Made by a program: the position numbers and the translations under genes. From Spirogloea muscicola (lineage: Eukaryota; Streptophyta; Zygnematophyceae; Spirogloeales; Spirogloeaceae), in NCBI GenBank assembly GCA_009602725.1, contig WELB01000151.1, positions 194,351 to 205,834 of the forward strand: a stretch of 11,484 nucleotides of DNA, in the 5' to 3' direction. The notes beneath the pieces are model-generated. The model was not told where the DNA came from. It made no database searches and saw nothing but the letters and a program-made list of their open reading frames with translations. Positions 1 to 7,042 of the stretch are shown in pieces. Position 1 is the stretch's first letter; each line of letters starts with the position of its first letter.

Positions 1-2
1 AA

Positions 3-140
3 CCCAAAAAGAATGGACAATGTTCAAAGCCAAAGAAAGAGGTGCTGAAAAAGGACTACACTACAAAGTGCAAGATGGTGCAGAGGGAGATGCAGATGGC
101 TGCTCAGTATCCACGTGTGAGCAACAGCAGATCAGAGTAA
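3..140 (+). pseudogene. Lysine-rich open frame running in from the left edge, unknown
   Basis: A frame open from the window edge to a TAA at 138-140 encodes about 45 residues. They are rich in Lys, Gln and Met and contain a pair of cysteines in a KKNGQCSKPKK context. The base composition is clearly more A-rich than the GC-rich DNA that follows. No start codon is needed if the frame enters from outside the window. I do not recognise a family. It could be the C-terminal tail of a retroelement protein (a basic, Lys-rich stretch is common there) or chance. Its neighbour on the right is the decayed repeat copy A, so a transposon origin is the more likely reading. Confidence 0.25.
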
Positions 141-228
141 CTCGGAGCAGGAGAAGCGGCACTTTGCCGAGACCCGGAAGCAGCAGCCATAGCACGGCCA
201 GCCCGCGCGTGGACCGCATGAGCCAAAG

Positions 229-470
229 CGGGAGGAAGCACTACTAGCCTTGGGCCGAGACCGACAGCAGAAGCCCGAGAGCAGCCTTGCTGCTGCCTGC
301 CGCCGCAGCCGCCGCCGAAGCCTGCTGCGGGCCTGCTGCGGAGAATCCGATGGCTGCGCGCGCTCCTTGGGAGACAGCTGCTGGCTTGCGCCCAGGAGGT
401 GGAGTCGCCGCCGGACGGCGGCGCCACAGGGCCTGTCTTCCGCTGCACCTATGGGCTAGTGCTTCATTGA
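229..470 (+). repeat. Dispersed repeat copy A (partner at 6586-6835)
   Basis: This GC-rich stretch is the direct-orientation relative of 6586-6835. Both begin near GGAAGCACTAC, continue through a Gln/Ala-codon-like GCTGCTGCC and GCCGCAGCC tract, and end near a CTAGT(G/T)CTTC motif. The two copies differ by several indels in the left two thirds. They are identical over 55 bases at 373-427 and 6742-6796. No frame stays open across both copies with the same protein, so I do not call a gene. Copy A directly abuts the P1 LTR-like block at about 478. It is probably a fragment of an older retroelement, but the family is not visible. Confidence 0.6.
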
Positions 471-477
471 GTTGATT

Positions 478-969
478 CGCTCCTAAACCCTTATAGCCGA
501 GACCAAGAAGGACGACTCACTCTCTTACTGCGTGTGTAGGGGCGAGGTTCTTCACATTTGGACAGAGGCGGTCTTGCATCTATTGGGCTTGTACGGTCTT
601 GCACATATTGGGCTTGTAGTCTTTTGCACTTGCCGCTGATGATGCGAGGATCTTCCTGATGCTAAAACCTGAGGTAAAGAATCTTGCCAGACATTGGTCC
701 GTGAGGCTGCTCAGCGGGGTCGCCAGGTGCATCGTCATCTTTGCCCCTCGAGTAGGCCGCGACCACCGCCAATCCTGGCCCGACTAATTCTCGAGGAGGG
801 CCATCTGCTGCATGTCGCCTACTTTGAGGTGGGGATTGAAACCGGCAGCTGTTGTGTGGTAAAGGTTAGTCGTGTGGCCAACATCGATCTTGTACGTCGG
901 TCCAGTCTAGTCCTATCTGCGGCTTTTGCCTGCCTGCTGTTTGAAGGTACGGATCAGCGCGTTGCCTTG
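478..969 (+). repeat. P1 LTR-like block, plus-strand arm of a large inverted repeat
   Basis: This block matches the reverse complement of about 2123-2600 along its whole length. Shared landmarks, in order, are GCTCCTAAACC at 480, GAGG-TTCTTCACATT near 550, TCTTGCATCTAT near 572, GGATCTTCCTGATG near 649, CTGCTCAGCGG near 706 and TGCCTGCCTGCTGTTTG near 928. By eye the match is roughly 70-80% with short indels. In M1 the same block lies about 110 bp upstream of a gag start, and the M2 version at 5981-6330 stands in the same place. An LTR with a short leader is therefore the natural reading. I cannot fix TG...CA ends. No convincing TATA box is visible in it. Confidence 0.6.
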
Positions 970-973
970 GATA

Positions 974-1159
974 TGTGCGGCGCTTCAGGCTGCTCGTTTC
1001 GAAGCTGCGCAATGAGCCAATGAAGATGGTGGACTAGTGCCAGCGCTTTAGGGCGGGGCTGCCTACCAATATGCGTAGGTCGCGGTGGTTTCCGCTACTT
1101 CACTGGCATCTATGAATTCTCCAAGATGGTGGAGCACGCAGGAAGATTTTCAGCACGCC
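974..1159 (+). pseudogene. gag: P1 gag fragment (Ty3/Gypsy-type), plus strand
   Basis: This is the mirror copy of the M1 gag segment at 1220-1410, matching at about five bases in six. Translated forward it gives recognisable pieces such as VRRFRLLVSKLRNEPMKMVD, followed by a TAG stop and a frameshift, so it is dead. The fragment is joined directly to the P1 LTR-like block at about 970. Relative to M1, roughly 710 bp are missing here: the LTR 3' end and the whole N-terminal part of gag. It is therefore an internally deleted relic. The match to M1 ends at the CAGCACGCC at 1151-1159. Confidence 0.6.
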
Positions 1160-1219
1160 GGATATTGGGCGGGACAAGCGTTCCCTACTTGAGCAGATGG
1201 ATCTGCAGAGTTAGAGTGG
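1160..1219. other. 60-bp centre of the P1/M1 inverted repeat
   Basis: These 60 bases separate the facing arms, which end in CAGCACGCC on the left and GGCGTGCTG on the right. They are not symmetrical themselves. Read on the minus strand, the M1 gag frame runs on through the right part of this spacer (after KVLSTP) before ending near 1195, so at least part belongs to M1. Confidence 0.5.
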
Positions 1220-2010
1220 GGCGTGCTGAGCACCTTCCTGGCGTGCTCCACCATCTTGGAGAAGTCCGCAAATATCAGTGAGGTAGCGGAATCTACCGCG
1301 ACCCATGAGCGCATATTGGGAGGCAGCCCCCCTCAAAGCGCTGGCACTGGTCCACCACCTTCATTGGCTCACTGCGCAGCCTCGAAAGTAGCACCCTAAA
1401 GCGCCGCACAAATGGTTCGAATTTTGTGCCGCTCATGCGGATGGCATCTAACTCGTCGTGAGCTCAAAGCTCTCAGCATGGCTCCCCCGCAAGGTATGTG
1501 GCAGCAAGCGGCACTCTTGCCGTCGCGTCCGTCTCCATCAAAACGAAGCATTCCGACATATCGCTCAGCCACGATTGCAGACCTCCCCGACCATATTGAC
1601 TGGAGAACTGCCGTGTAGCGTGGGCCGTTGCACGTCCATGCAACGGGTTGCCACTGCGTTGGCGCATCAAATTTACCGCGGCATCGACCTCTTGCATATG
1701 CCGCTGTCCAGTTCGCAGCTGGACCAGGCGGCCATGCTGTTCCTCATGCGACCCCTCGAGGTAGGCGCGAAAATGGGTCCAGGCCAGCCTCAGCTGCCTC
1801 CAAATGCGCCTTCGGAAGTGCCATGCGTTGCACATGCCCAGCCGACAGGCCCTCTTGGCCCGCATCTCCGGGTTCGGCGTGCCCCTTATGGGCTTGCCCT
1901 GCAGCAGCCACTGCTTCAGCAGCTGGCTCCGCAGCAGCCGCTGCCGCGGCAGCCGACCGCTCTACCTCGCGAGGAGGGCTAGGCCGCACACTGGAAGTGT
2001 GCGACTCCAT
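1220..2010 (-). pseudogene. gag: M1 gag relic (Ty3/Gypsy-type capsid gene), minus strand
   Basis: A decayed gag gene read leftwards. The likely start is the ATG at 2010, because the protein opening MESHTSSVRPSPPR matches the M2 opening MESRESSTRPSPPR at 5980. An alanine-rich stretch follows (about 1890-1975). A capsid-like section then includes LMETDATARVPLAATYL near 1500-1550, comparable to the YAASYLRG stretch of the intact P4 Gag. A further section at 1435-1220 carries GTKFEPFVRRFRVLLSRL and DFSKMVEHARKVLSTP. Stops and at least three frame changes interrupt it. The zinc knuckle and pol are absent, because the gene stops at the centre of the inverted repeat near 1220. Gag would form the virus-like particle of the element. 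This copy cannot make a full protein. Confidence 0.65.
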
Positions 2011-2600
2011 GCTTTCTGAAGAACACTGAGTAATGAATTCTAGGCTCCGGCAGTCAGCATCCCACAAACTCCAATCTGCGATGCAGGGCATCGCAAGACT
2101 GGTGCATCAGCGAGCGAGCAAGCAAGGCAGCGCGCTAAGCCATACCTCCAAACAGCAGGCAGGCAGACAGCCGCAGATATGACCAAGACCGATGCACACA
2201 CTTGATGCTGGCCACATGACTAAGCGTTACCACCCAAAGGCTGCAGGCTCAAGCTAAACCTCAAATAGGCGATATGACAGCAGGTGATTTCCCTCAAAGG
2301 ATAGTCCGGCAAGTATTGGCGCTGATCGCGGGTGATCAGTGCGCAAAGATGGCGCAGCATCTGATGCGTCCGCTGAGCAGCTTCCCGGACACGACATCTG
2401 GCAATACACTTTACCTCAATAGAAAAGTCAAGTCAGCACATCAGGAAGATCCTTGCAACATCAGTAGCAATGCAAAACCAATTACAAGCGCGATAGATGC
2501 AAGATTGCCTCTGATATTGAATGTGAAAAGCCTCGTCCCTTCACATGCAGTCAGTGTGAGTTGTCCTCCTTATGTTCGGTTGTAGTGGTTTAGGAGCCAA
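2011..2600 (-). repeat. M1 LTR-like block plus leader, minus strand
   Basis: This lies immediately upstream of the M1 gag start. Its portion 2123-2600 is the mirror of P1 478-969, and 2011-2190 also matches the M2 leader (5981-6150). Shared features with M2 include a GCTTGCTCGC-like run and GCCTGC-TGTTTGGAGGTA near 2140-2160. Reading leftwards, the LTR end and primer-binding site should fall around 2060-2090, where ATTGGAGTTTGTGGG occurs. I cannot match that to a tRNA with confidence. The right end near 2600 abuts the decayed M2 RT. Confidence 0.5.
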
Positions 2601-2684
2601 CCCCCTACACGTCAAGAAGAGCAGTGAGCTCGTCGTCAGGAAGAAGAAGTGGCACTCCCAATGGGTGCCAAGGGCTGCGAAAAT
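2601..2684. other. Junction between M1 and M2, unassigned
   Basis: About 85 bases between the outer end of the M1 LTR-like block and the last recognisable M2 RT codons. On the minus strand a short open stretch exists, but it does not resemble the RT connection or RNase H. It may be the true outer end of the M1 LTR. Confidence 0.3.
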
Positions 2685-2944
2685 CCAGCTCAAAAAGAAC
2701 TGACAAAGTCGGAGGGGCCTACGAGCGGTAACGAGTAAGCCGCGTAAGAAAAAGTGGTTAATTTCAATAGCCTTGTAGGAACTCTAGGAAGTAATTTGCG
2801 AACCCCCAAAAAGCATCGCAGCTGAGGCACATTCCTTGGCACAGGCCAACCCCGTACGACCCAAGTCTTCTGGGGTCGACGCGCATCCCGTCTTTGCCCA
2901 CCAGATGCCCAAGGTACGTCAGCTCCGGCTGGTGAAATACGCAT
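2685..2944 (-). pseudogene. pol: M2 reverse transcriptase, thumb and connection part
   Basis: Read on the minus strand from 2944, the sequence gives VFHQPELTYLGHLVGKDG and then, after a one-base frame change, WPVPRNVPQLRCFLG. These are hallmark motifs of the Ty3/Gypsy RT just after the catalytic palm (YLGH and the VP..LR.FLG box). Decayed connection residues (LTRLTR-like, GPSDFVSSF) end near 2685. In an intact element this follows the YLDD box by roughly 45 residues. Here it is separated from the YLGD at 3764-3790 by about 0.75 kb of foreign sequence, so the RT gene was split by insert I1. The 3' continuation (RNase H, integrase) is missing on this strand. Confidence 0.85.
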
Positions 2945-2973
2945 TAGGTCCGAACGCTCGCATTCGGACCTAA
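2944..2973. repeat. Perfect 11-bp hairpin at the I1 left boundary
   Basis: TTAGGTCCGAA (2944-2954) is followed by 8 bases and then its exact reverse complement TTCGGACCTAA (2963-2973). It sits at the junction between the M2 RT and insert I1. One arm probably derives from the RT codons before the KCVFHQ box, so this could be a rearranged target duplication. Confidence 0.6.
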
Positions 2974-3690
2974 AACAGGCAGGTTAGAGTCGAATGCGTC
3001 CTTTTTAGGATTGAGTATTTGGGGACTTAGGAACAACCACCCGCCACGAGGAAGCACTCCGGCACATTGGAACACTTGCCCTGCGGTGATGCCGCTAAGC
3101 AGCAGCTCCACCCTTGGGCACCCGCTGCAGACTTACCTCCTGCGGAACGCCGCCAAGGTCTCCATAGCAGAGCCGGCAACGAGCCGCGCGCGGCAGCGGT
3201 CTGCAGCAGCAAGCAGCCGCTAGGCTGCGCCTCTCAGAGCTTCACCGAGTCTCCGGCCTCCAGTCGGGTCTCTCTCTGCTCCGTGCAATAGTAACTGCTT
3301 TTCCGTGCACCCTCCCTCTAGGGTGTATAGGGGTCGCCCCAAGGCTCGCCCGCGAGGAGCGTGCCTGACGAGGGAACCATGAGCTGTCTCCAGCAGGCGC
3401 CATGGCGCCCGAGCATGGCCACTGCAGAGCATGCCGCCACGCATGGCCGCGGCCGAGCATGCCGCCGAGGGCGTCCGGGCCCACGCATGACGCCGAGCAT
3501 GTCTGGGCCGAGGATGACGGGAGCATGCGAGGCCACCCGGACGAACCTGGACGGACCGACAACGGCACGAGTGCCAGGACGGTTCGGGCCGTCCGGCACA
3601 AACGGCCAAATGAACATCATGTAAGCGTTAACAACACTGTTAGGCGCTCACAAACCTGGGAACGTTACACATCTGGACCGCTGGTCTACA
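2945..3690 (+). mobile_element. Insert I1 inside the M2 RT gene, solo-LTR-like
   Basis: About 0.75 kb of non-coding DNA interrupts the M2 RT between its ...VLQLLREN segment (right side) and its KCVFHQ segment (left side). Its interior resembles insert I2 in the same order and orientation. A GAGAGCCGG-like motif, then CTGCAGCAGCA and GGCTGCGCCTCTC lie at 3170-3240 here and 7253-7375 in I2. AAGCGT(T)AAC followed by TAGGCG lies near 3624-3646 here and 7837-7858 in I2. Distances from the left end agree (about 210 bp). It carries no recognisable coding frame. A solo LTR or a non-autonomous element fits. The exact ends are not resolved. Confidence 0.55.
3411..3527 (+). repeat. Short repeat cluster, GAGCATG units
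   Basis: GAGCATG occurs five times (3411, 3427, 3455, 3495, 3521), with related ACGCATG copies between them, in a GCC-rich setting. The spacing is irregular (16 to 40 bases). It lies in the right half of insert I1 and keeps several overlapping frames open on both strands. I take those frames to be a composition effect. Confidence 0.6.
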
Positions 3691-4423
3691 GCTAATTCTC
3701 ACGCAACAGCTGCAGGACTCGACGTGAATGCACCACGTGGTCCTCCTGCGATTCGCTGAACACCAGGATGTCGCCCAAGTACATCAGCACGAGGTCGTGC
3801 TGGTTCACAGAACGGGGCTAATTCCTTCTTCATCAGCGCCTGAAAGGTGGCCGTTGCGTGTTTAGCCTAAAGCTCAACACTTGCATTGGAAGTGTCCGAT
3901 TGACGTACGGAAAGCCGACTTCGAGACATCGGGAGGCGTGATACGAATGTGATTGTACATACTTTGCAAGTCAAGAGAGCTATACACAGTAGCTCCTGCG
4001 AGACGATCGAATAGTTAATCGAATTGCGGCAAAGCGTATTGAGGTGTTATAGTCGGCGTAATCTAAGCTTGATAGTCGATGCACATCAGAGGACTGCTGT
4101 CTTTCTTCTTCACAAAAAGTATAGGTGTACTGTACGGCGACTTAGAAGGCTCCACGTGACCCCTCCTGAGCAAATTCTCCACTTGGCTTTGCATTTCTCG
4201 GAATTCGAGAGGATCCAGTCTGTACATTGGTCTATACGACGGCTCCGCGCCGGGCTCCATCGGATAGCATGAGCCTTGCCTTGGTGAGGCGGTAGACCGT
4301 CCGGAAGAGAGTCGGGAAAATCGTCCGCAGAAACCTCAGCAACTTGTCCAAAAACCCGCCCTGTAAGACCATCGCACTCACATACGAGTCAGGGGCAGAC
4401 TCGTCAGACAACGTCATCACCAC
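3691..4423 (-). pseudogene. pol: M2 reverse transcriptase, fingers and palm
   Basis: Decayed Ty3/Gypsy RT on the minus strand. In order it shows EVSADDFPDSLP near 4345, then a frame change to YRPMYRLDPLEFREMQ and SKSPYSTPILFVKKKD (4250-4085), then MCIDYQA. After further frame changes come VYSSLDLQSMYNHIRI (about 3940-3987, containing palm motif A with its Asp), [22 protein letters not shown] (about 3750-3785), and finally VLQLLREN next to insert I1. RT would copy the element RNA into cDNA inside particles. It cannot be active: at least four frameshifts or stops interrupt it, and the canonical YLDD is YLGD here, which removes one catalytic Asp. Confidence 0.9.
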
Positions 4424-4994
4424 AAGGTAACCCGGACTCGACCGCTTGCTTGTGTAGCAGCTTCTTCATCTGCATGGCGTACACGAGTCGAAGTTCCAGC
4501 TGCCCACGGTTGTTTACAGGTCTGCTCATTGCAAAGGATAAGTCGCCGTGCGCCACTTTGTACCGTTTAAGTATGACGCTCAAGGTCAAGGCATCCTGAT
4601 GTGGCACCAAGCCAGTCATCCCCCAAGATCTCATCAACATTCCCATCCAGCTCAATGGCATAACAAGACGCTACGGCCTTGTGATTCTGGGCGAACTGGG
4701 ACCTTACATAAAGCCGGCAACATCGGTGGGTTGGCCACGTGCCAATGTTACACGTTCAAAGCAGTGGATTCCACATCCAAGCTATGGACCTATCAGATTA
4801 TCGTTGACAAAAGACGCAGTAGCCCCTGTGGCCATGAGGATCCTAGCCGGTGCAACAGCAAGCAGCCCCTCAAACATCATCGTCTGTGCCCCGTGTCTGG
4901 CATCAAGAGCTGGGCGACAAAGACCAGCACTCTTGCGGGATGCGGCCTCTCCTGAGAATCATCACCGCCAGGCCTTAGGAACTAGTATTCCACA
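4424..4994 (-). pseudogene. pol: M2 aspartic protease and linker to RT
   Basis: On the minus strand, ARILMATGATASFV at about 4808-4850 matches the retropepsin active-site block, in which the family shows (L/I)(D)(T/S)GA(T/S). The catalytic Asp codon is replaced by an Ala codon (positions 4830-4832 read on the minus strand). Further along, ELDGNVDEILGDDWLG (about 4602-4650) matches the ILGxDWL box near the retropepsin C-terminus. Two stops and frame changes lie between. The enzyme would cleave the Gag-Pol polyprotein during particle maturation. The order gag-PR-RT is as expected. Both the missing Asp and the frameshifts make this copy inactive. Confidence 0.8.
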
Positions 4995-5522
4995 TCACAC
5001 GAGCACAGCAGCTTCGTCCCGTGCAGAGGTCAATGGTTCACGTTGCGCCTGCAAGCTTTGCACAAAGAAGAACACCACGTCTTCAGTATGACAACGAGAA
5101 GGCCAACTTTGGTACATCTTCGCTACTACGTGCAAGTCAGCGTGGGTCAGCCACACAAGGAGAGGCCCTCCGGCCTCCAGAGCCGCAAGAAAGCAGAGAT
5201 GAGCGTACATCAGGTACGTTTGATTGCGGGCAGGCCTGGCCAACCATGTCAAACAGCTTACATACAGCTTATTATTTGACCTCATGCATGAAGGCTTGAG
5301 TAAGGCACTCACGCTTGCCTTGTCATTGCCCTTTGCCATTACCCTTGCCCCGCCCGAAGGGACGTGCCGGCCGAGAGGTAGAAGGCCCGGGGACCTGCAA
5401 TCACGAATGCGATCGTTCAGCTCGCCGCAGCGGAAGCAACCAGCGCGTGGCTCCGACGCCATGTTCCTCGAACCCCCGGCCGGACTGAACTGCGGCCCCG
5501 ACCCGTGATTGCGTCCAGCCAA
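4995..5522 (-). pseudogene. gag: M2 gag C-terminal part with degenerate zinc knuckle
   Basis: A 175-codon open stretch on the minus strand. Its first third is nucleocapsid-like: CFRCGELNDRIRDC at 5397-5438 has the spacing of a retroviral zinc knuckle (C-x2-C-x4-H-x4-C). The histidine position, codon at 5412-5414, is Asp here. The remaining two thirds (after 5380) have no recognisable fold and are probably an accidental continuation towards the protease. The region upstream (5523-5790) does not show the capsid section that M1 keeps, so gag looks internally deleted or very decayed. The knuckle would bind element RNA for packaging. Without the His it should not coordinate zinc normally. Confidence 0.7.
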
Positions 5523-5980
5523 GCTTGAAGAGCTTTACGCTCTATCTGGCTGGATACTTCTGGGGTTCCGACGGGCAAGCCGATCCGTAAGGACATCCGC
5601 CTGGTCGTGGCCGTTGTGCAACCAATGCACTTGACCCATGACGCGCTTTGGCCAACGCTCAGCAGTACCAAACCGAGTGAGCGTGGCCTGCCCCCAGCGG
5701 GGAGTGTGAGGCAGGGTCCGCTGCAGTCTTCGCCGTCTCCAAATGCTCCGTGAGGAGCGCGACTCAGCGCGCATCCTCATGCAACGGGCTACCAAGGCCG
5801 GAAGCCGTCCAGAGGTGTGCCGGGCCACCATGGCCGGCAGTCGTCCGAGAATCGTGCGGGCCCACCAGGGCCGGCAGTCGTCTGAAGTTGTGCCATCTCA
5901 CTCGCCAAAGCCTCCACTTCAGTCGGTTGTACCGCCGGGCGAGGAGGGCTGGGGCGCGTACTGGACTCACGTGACTCCAT
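5523..5980 (-). pseudogene. gag: M2 gag N-terminal relic
   Basis: The minus-strand start at 5980 opens MESRESSTRPSPPR, matching the M1 gag opening at 2010. A short stretch then reaches the 37-bp repeat tract. Because 37 is not a multiple of three, the reading frame changes at every repeat unit, and the same peptide (for example TTAGxGGPA) appears in two different frames. From about 5780 down to 5530 several short frames overlap, and none shows capsid motifs. The overlapping plus-strand frame at 5743-6366 is its antisense shadow. This is an inactivated capsid gene belonging to the same element as the protease and RT to its left. Confidence 0.6.
5788..5884. repeat. 37-bp tandem repeat, about 2.6 units
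   Basis: Two full units, 5811-5847 and 5848-5884, both follow the pattern AGA..(11)..GGGCC.ACCA.GGCCGGCAG TCGTC.G. A partial unit at 5788-5810 precedes them. Units differ at about a quarter of positions. The tract lies inside the M2 gag relic. Confidence 0.75.
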
Positions 5981-6330
5981 GCCTTCCAGGGGAAACGCTG
6001 AGAAATCAATTCAGGTTCCACTGGTCAGCAGGTCGACTTCCCGTACTGAATTGCTGGACACCACTATACTGGTGCGCACCAGCAAGCGAGCAAGAAGAAC
6101 AGCACGCTAACCCGTACCTCCAACCAGCAAGGCAGACAAGAAACCGCAGAGAAGGCCCAAAACAGGAGCACAAACCCGATCTTGCTTGTATGACCAACCG
6201 GCCCTGCCCAGCGGCTGCCGGTTTCAGCTCCCACTCTCAGGTCAGCAGTCCGACGACAGACCGTGGAACACGTGAAGGAGAGTCCGGCAGCCGATCCGAT
6301 GTTCGTGGCGCCGGGAGCAAATTTGCGATT
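5981..6330 (-). repeat. M2 leader and LTR-like block, minus strand
   Basis: Reading leftwards it matches the M1 block. Landmarks are GCCGGACTCTCCTT near 6290 (M1 GCCGGACTATCCTT near 2305), GAAACCGGCAGC near 6220 (identical stretch in P1 at 840), GGTTGGAGGTACGGGTTAGCG near 6105 (M1 GGAGGTATGGCTTAGCG near 2145) and GCTTGCTCGCTTGCTG near 6080. It therefore lies directly upstream of the M2 gag start at 5980. Similarity fades beyond about 6330, where another element terminus (TGTTAGGCGTTAC) begins at 6379. Confidence 0.55.
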
Positions 6331-6378
6331 GCCGCCCGGCTTGTTACGATTCCGCCGGTTGCTTGAGCCACACGGTGC

Positions 6379-6585
6379 TGTTAGGCGTTACATGACCGCT
6401 AGCCGCTCGACGGACAGGTGGCCCGGACACGTGGCTGGCTGGCTTGCCCGGCAAGCAGCCCGCCCAGGTGCGGGCCCCGCCCGCAATAAACACCCCTCAC
6501 CAGGAACCACCCGTCCAACAGGAGGATCTTTGGTCCGCCGTAAGGCAGGCCATGGGGCGACCAGCTCTCACCCCTGGAGGGGGGG
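6379..6585 (+). other. Unassigned stretch starting with an LTR-like terminus
   Basis: TGTTAGGCGTTACATGACC at 6379 resembles an LTR start. A related TGTTAGGCGCT occurs at 3638 in insert I1. The following GC-rich DNA contains an AATAAA at about 6485. It may be the left part of the element that carries repeat copy B, but no end or target duplication is visible. The frame 6444-6944 is open but has no known motif until it becomes repeat copy B. Confidence 0.3.
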
Positions 6586-6835
6586 TGGCACGGGGGAAGC
6601 ACTACAAGCCTTGGGCTGAGACCCGACAGCACTTCGGACCGGTGAAGCCCACGAGCAGCCTCGCCGCTGCTTGCCGCCGTAGCCGCTGCCGCGGCCTGCT
6701 GCCGGGGTTGCTGCAAGGAGTCCGTGGCTTTGCCCTCGGAGGACAGCTGCTGGCTTGCGCCCAGGAGGTGGAGTCGCCGCCGGACGGCGGCGCCACTGGG
6801 CCTGTCTTGCGCTGCCTATGCACTAGTTCTTCGCT
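6586..6835 (+). repeat. Dispersed repeat copy B (partner at 229-470)
   Basis: Direct-orientation relative of copy A. It starts near GGGGGAAGCACTACAAGCC and ends near CACTAGTTCTTC. It shares 55 identical bases with copy A (6742-6796), in an otherwise indel-rich alignment. Its right end abuts the P3 RT/RNase H coding relic. Confidence 0.6.
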
Positions 6836-6844
6836 GATTGTGGT

Positions 6845-7042
6845 CGATCGAATATCCAGGCACTCCAGGGACTCCAACAGACACTTACATCTCCGCCTGC
6901 ACTCGCCTTTCCTCGAGAAGGCGTGTCGTATGAGCTTTTTGTGACGCCTCTTTGACCGGCATTCGTGTTCTGCTCTTGCAAGAGGGCCACCTAATAGCGT
7001 TTGAGAGACCTGCTGATCCCCGCACAGCGAAATACAACTTTG
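6845..7042 (+). pseudogene. pol: P3 RT connection and start of RNase H
   Basis: Plus-strand relic of Ty3/Gypsy pol. IQALQGLQQTLTSPPALAFP and YELFVT (6852-6943) match the connection and the first strand of RNase H. There the family has a catalytic Asp in a (T/V)DAS context. A small deletion at that very spot shifts the frame. The next frame then reads ASLTGIRVLLLQEGHLIAF and on to TAKYNF (6943-7041), the second strand of RNase H. The gene breaks at ACTTTG (7037-7042) because of insert I2 and resumes in the same frame at 7883. RNase H would remove the RNA strand after reverse transcription. Confidence 0.8.
7037..7042. repeat. Left target-site duplication of I2 (ACTTTG)
   Basis: ACTTTG at 7037-7042 recurs at 7877-7882. 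Removing one copy plus the insert restores an uninterrupted RNase H frame (…KYNF followed by AHYGEQELL), which shows both the insert and its ends. Confidence 0.8.

Noticed and set aside
974-1410. A fold-back or MITE-type DNA transposon with 190-bp inverted ends
   Set aside because: The arms read as gag protein on both strands, and the symmetry continues outward into the LTR-like blocks. No target duplication flanks 974 and 1410. Two facing retroelement pieces explain it better.
1458-2029. Plus-strand frames of 174 and 133 codons
   Set aside because: Antisense shadows of the M1 gag relic, whose minus-strand translation shows recognisable Gag motifs shared with M2.
3220-3624. Several overlapping open frames on both strands
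   Set aside because: All lie in the GCC-rich GAGCATG repeat tract of I1. They have low-complexity translations and no domain.
5743-6366. 207-codon open frame on the plus strand
   Set aside because: It is antisense to the M2 gag opening and leader, has no motif, and is kept open by GC-rich composition and the 37-bp repeat.
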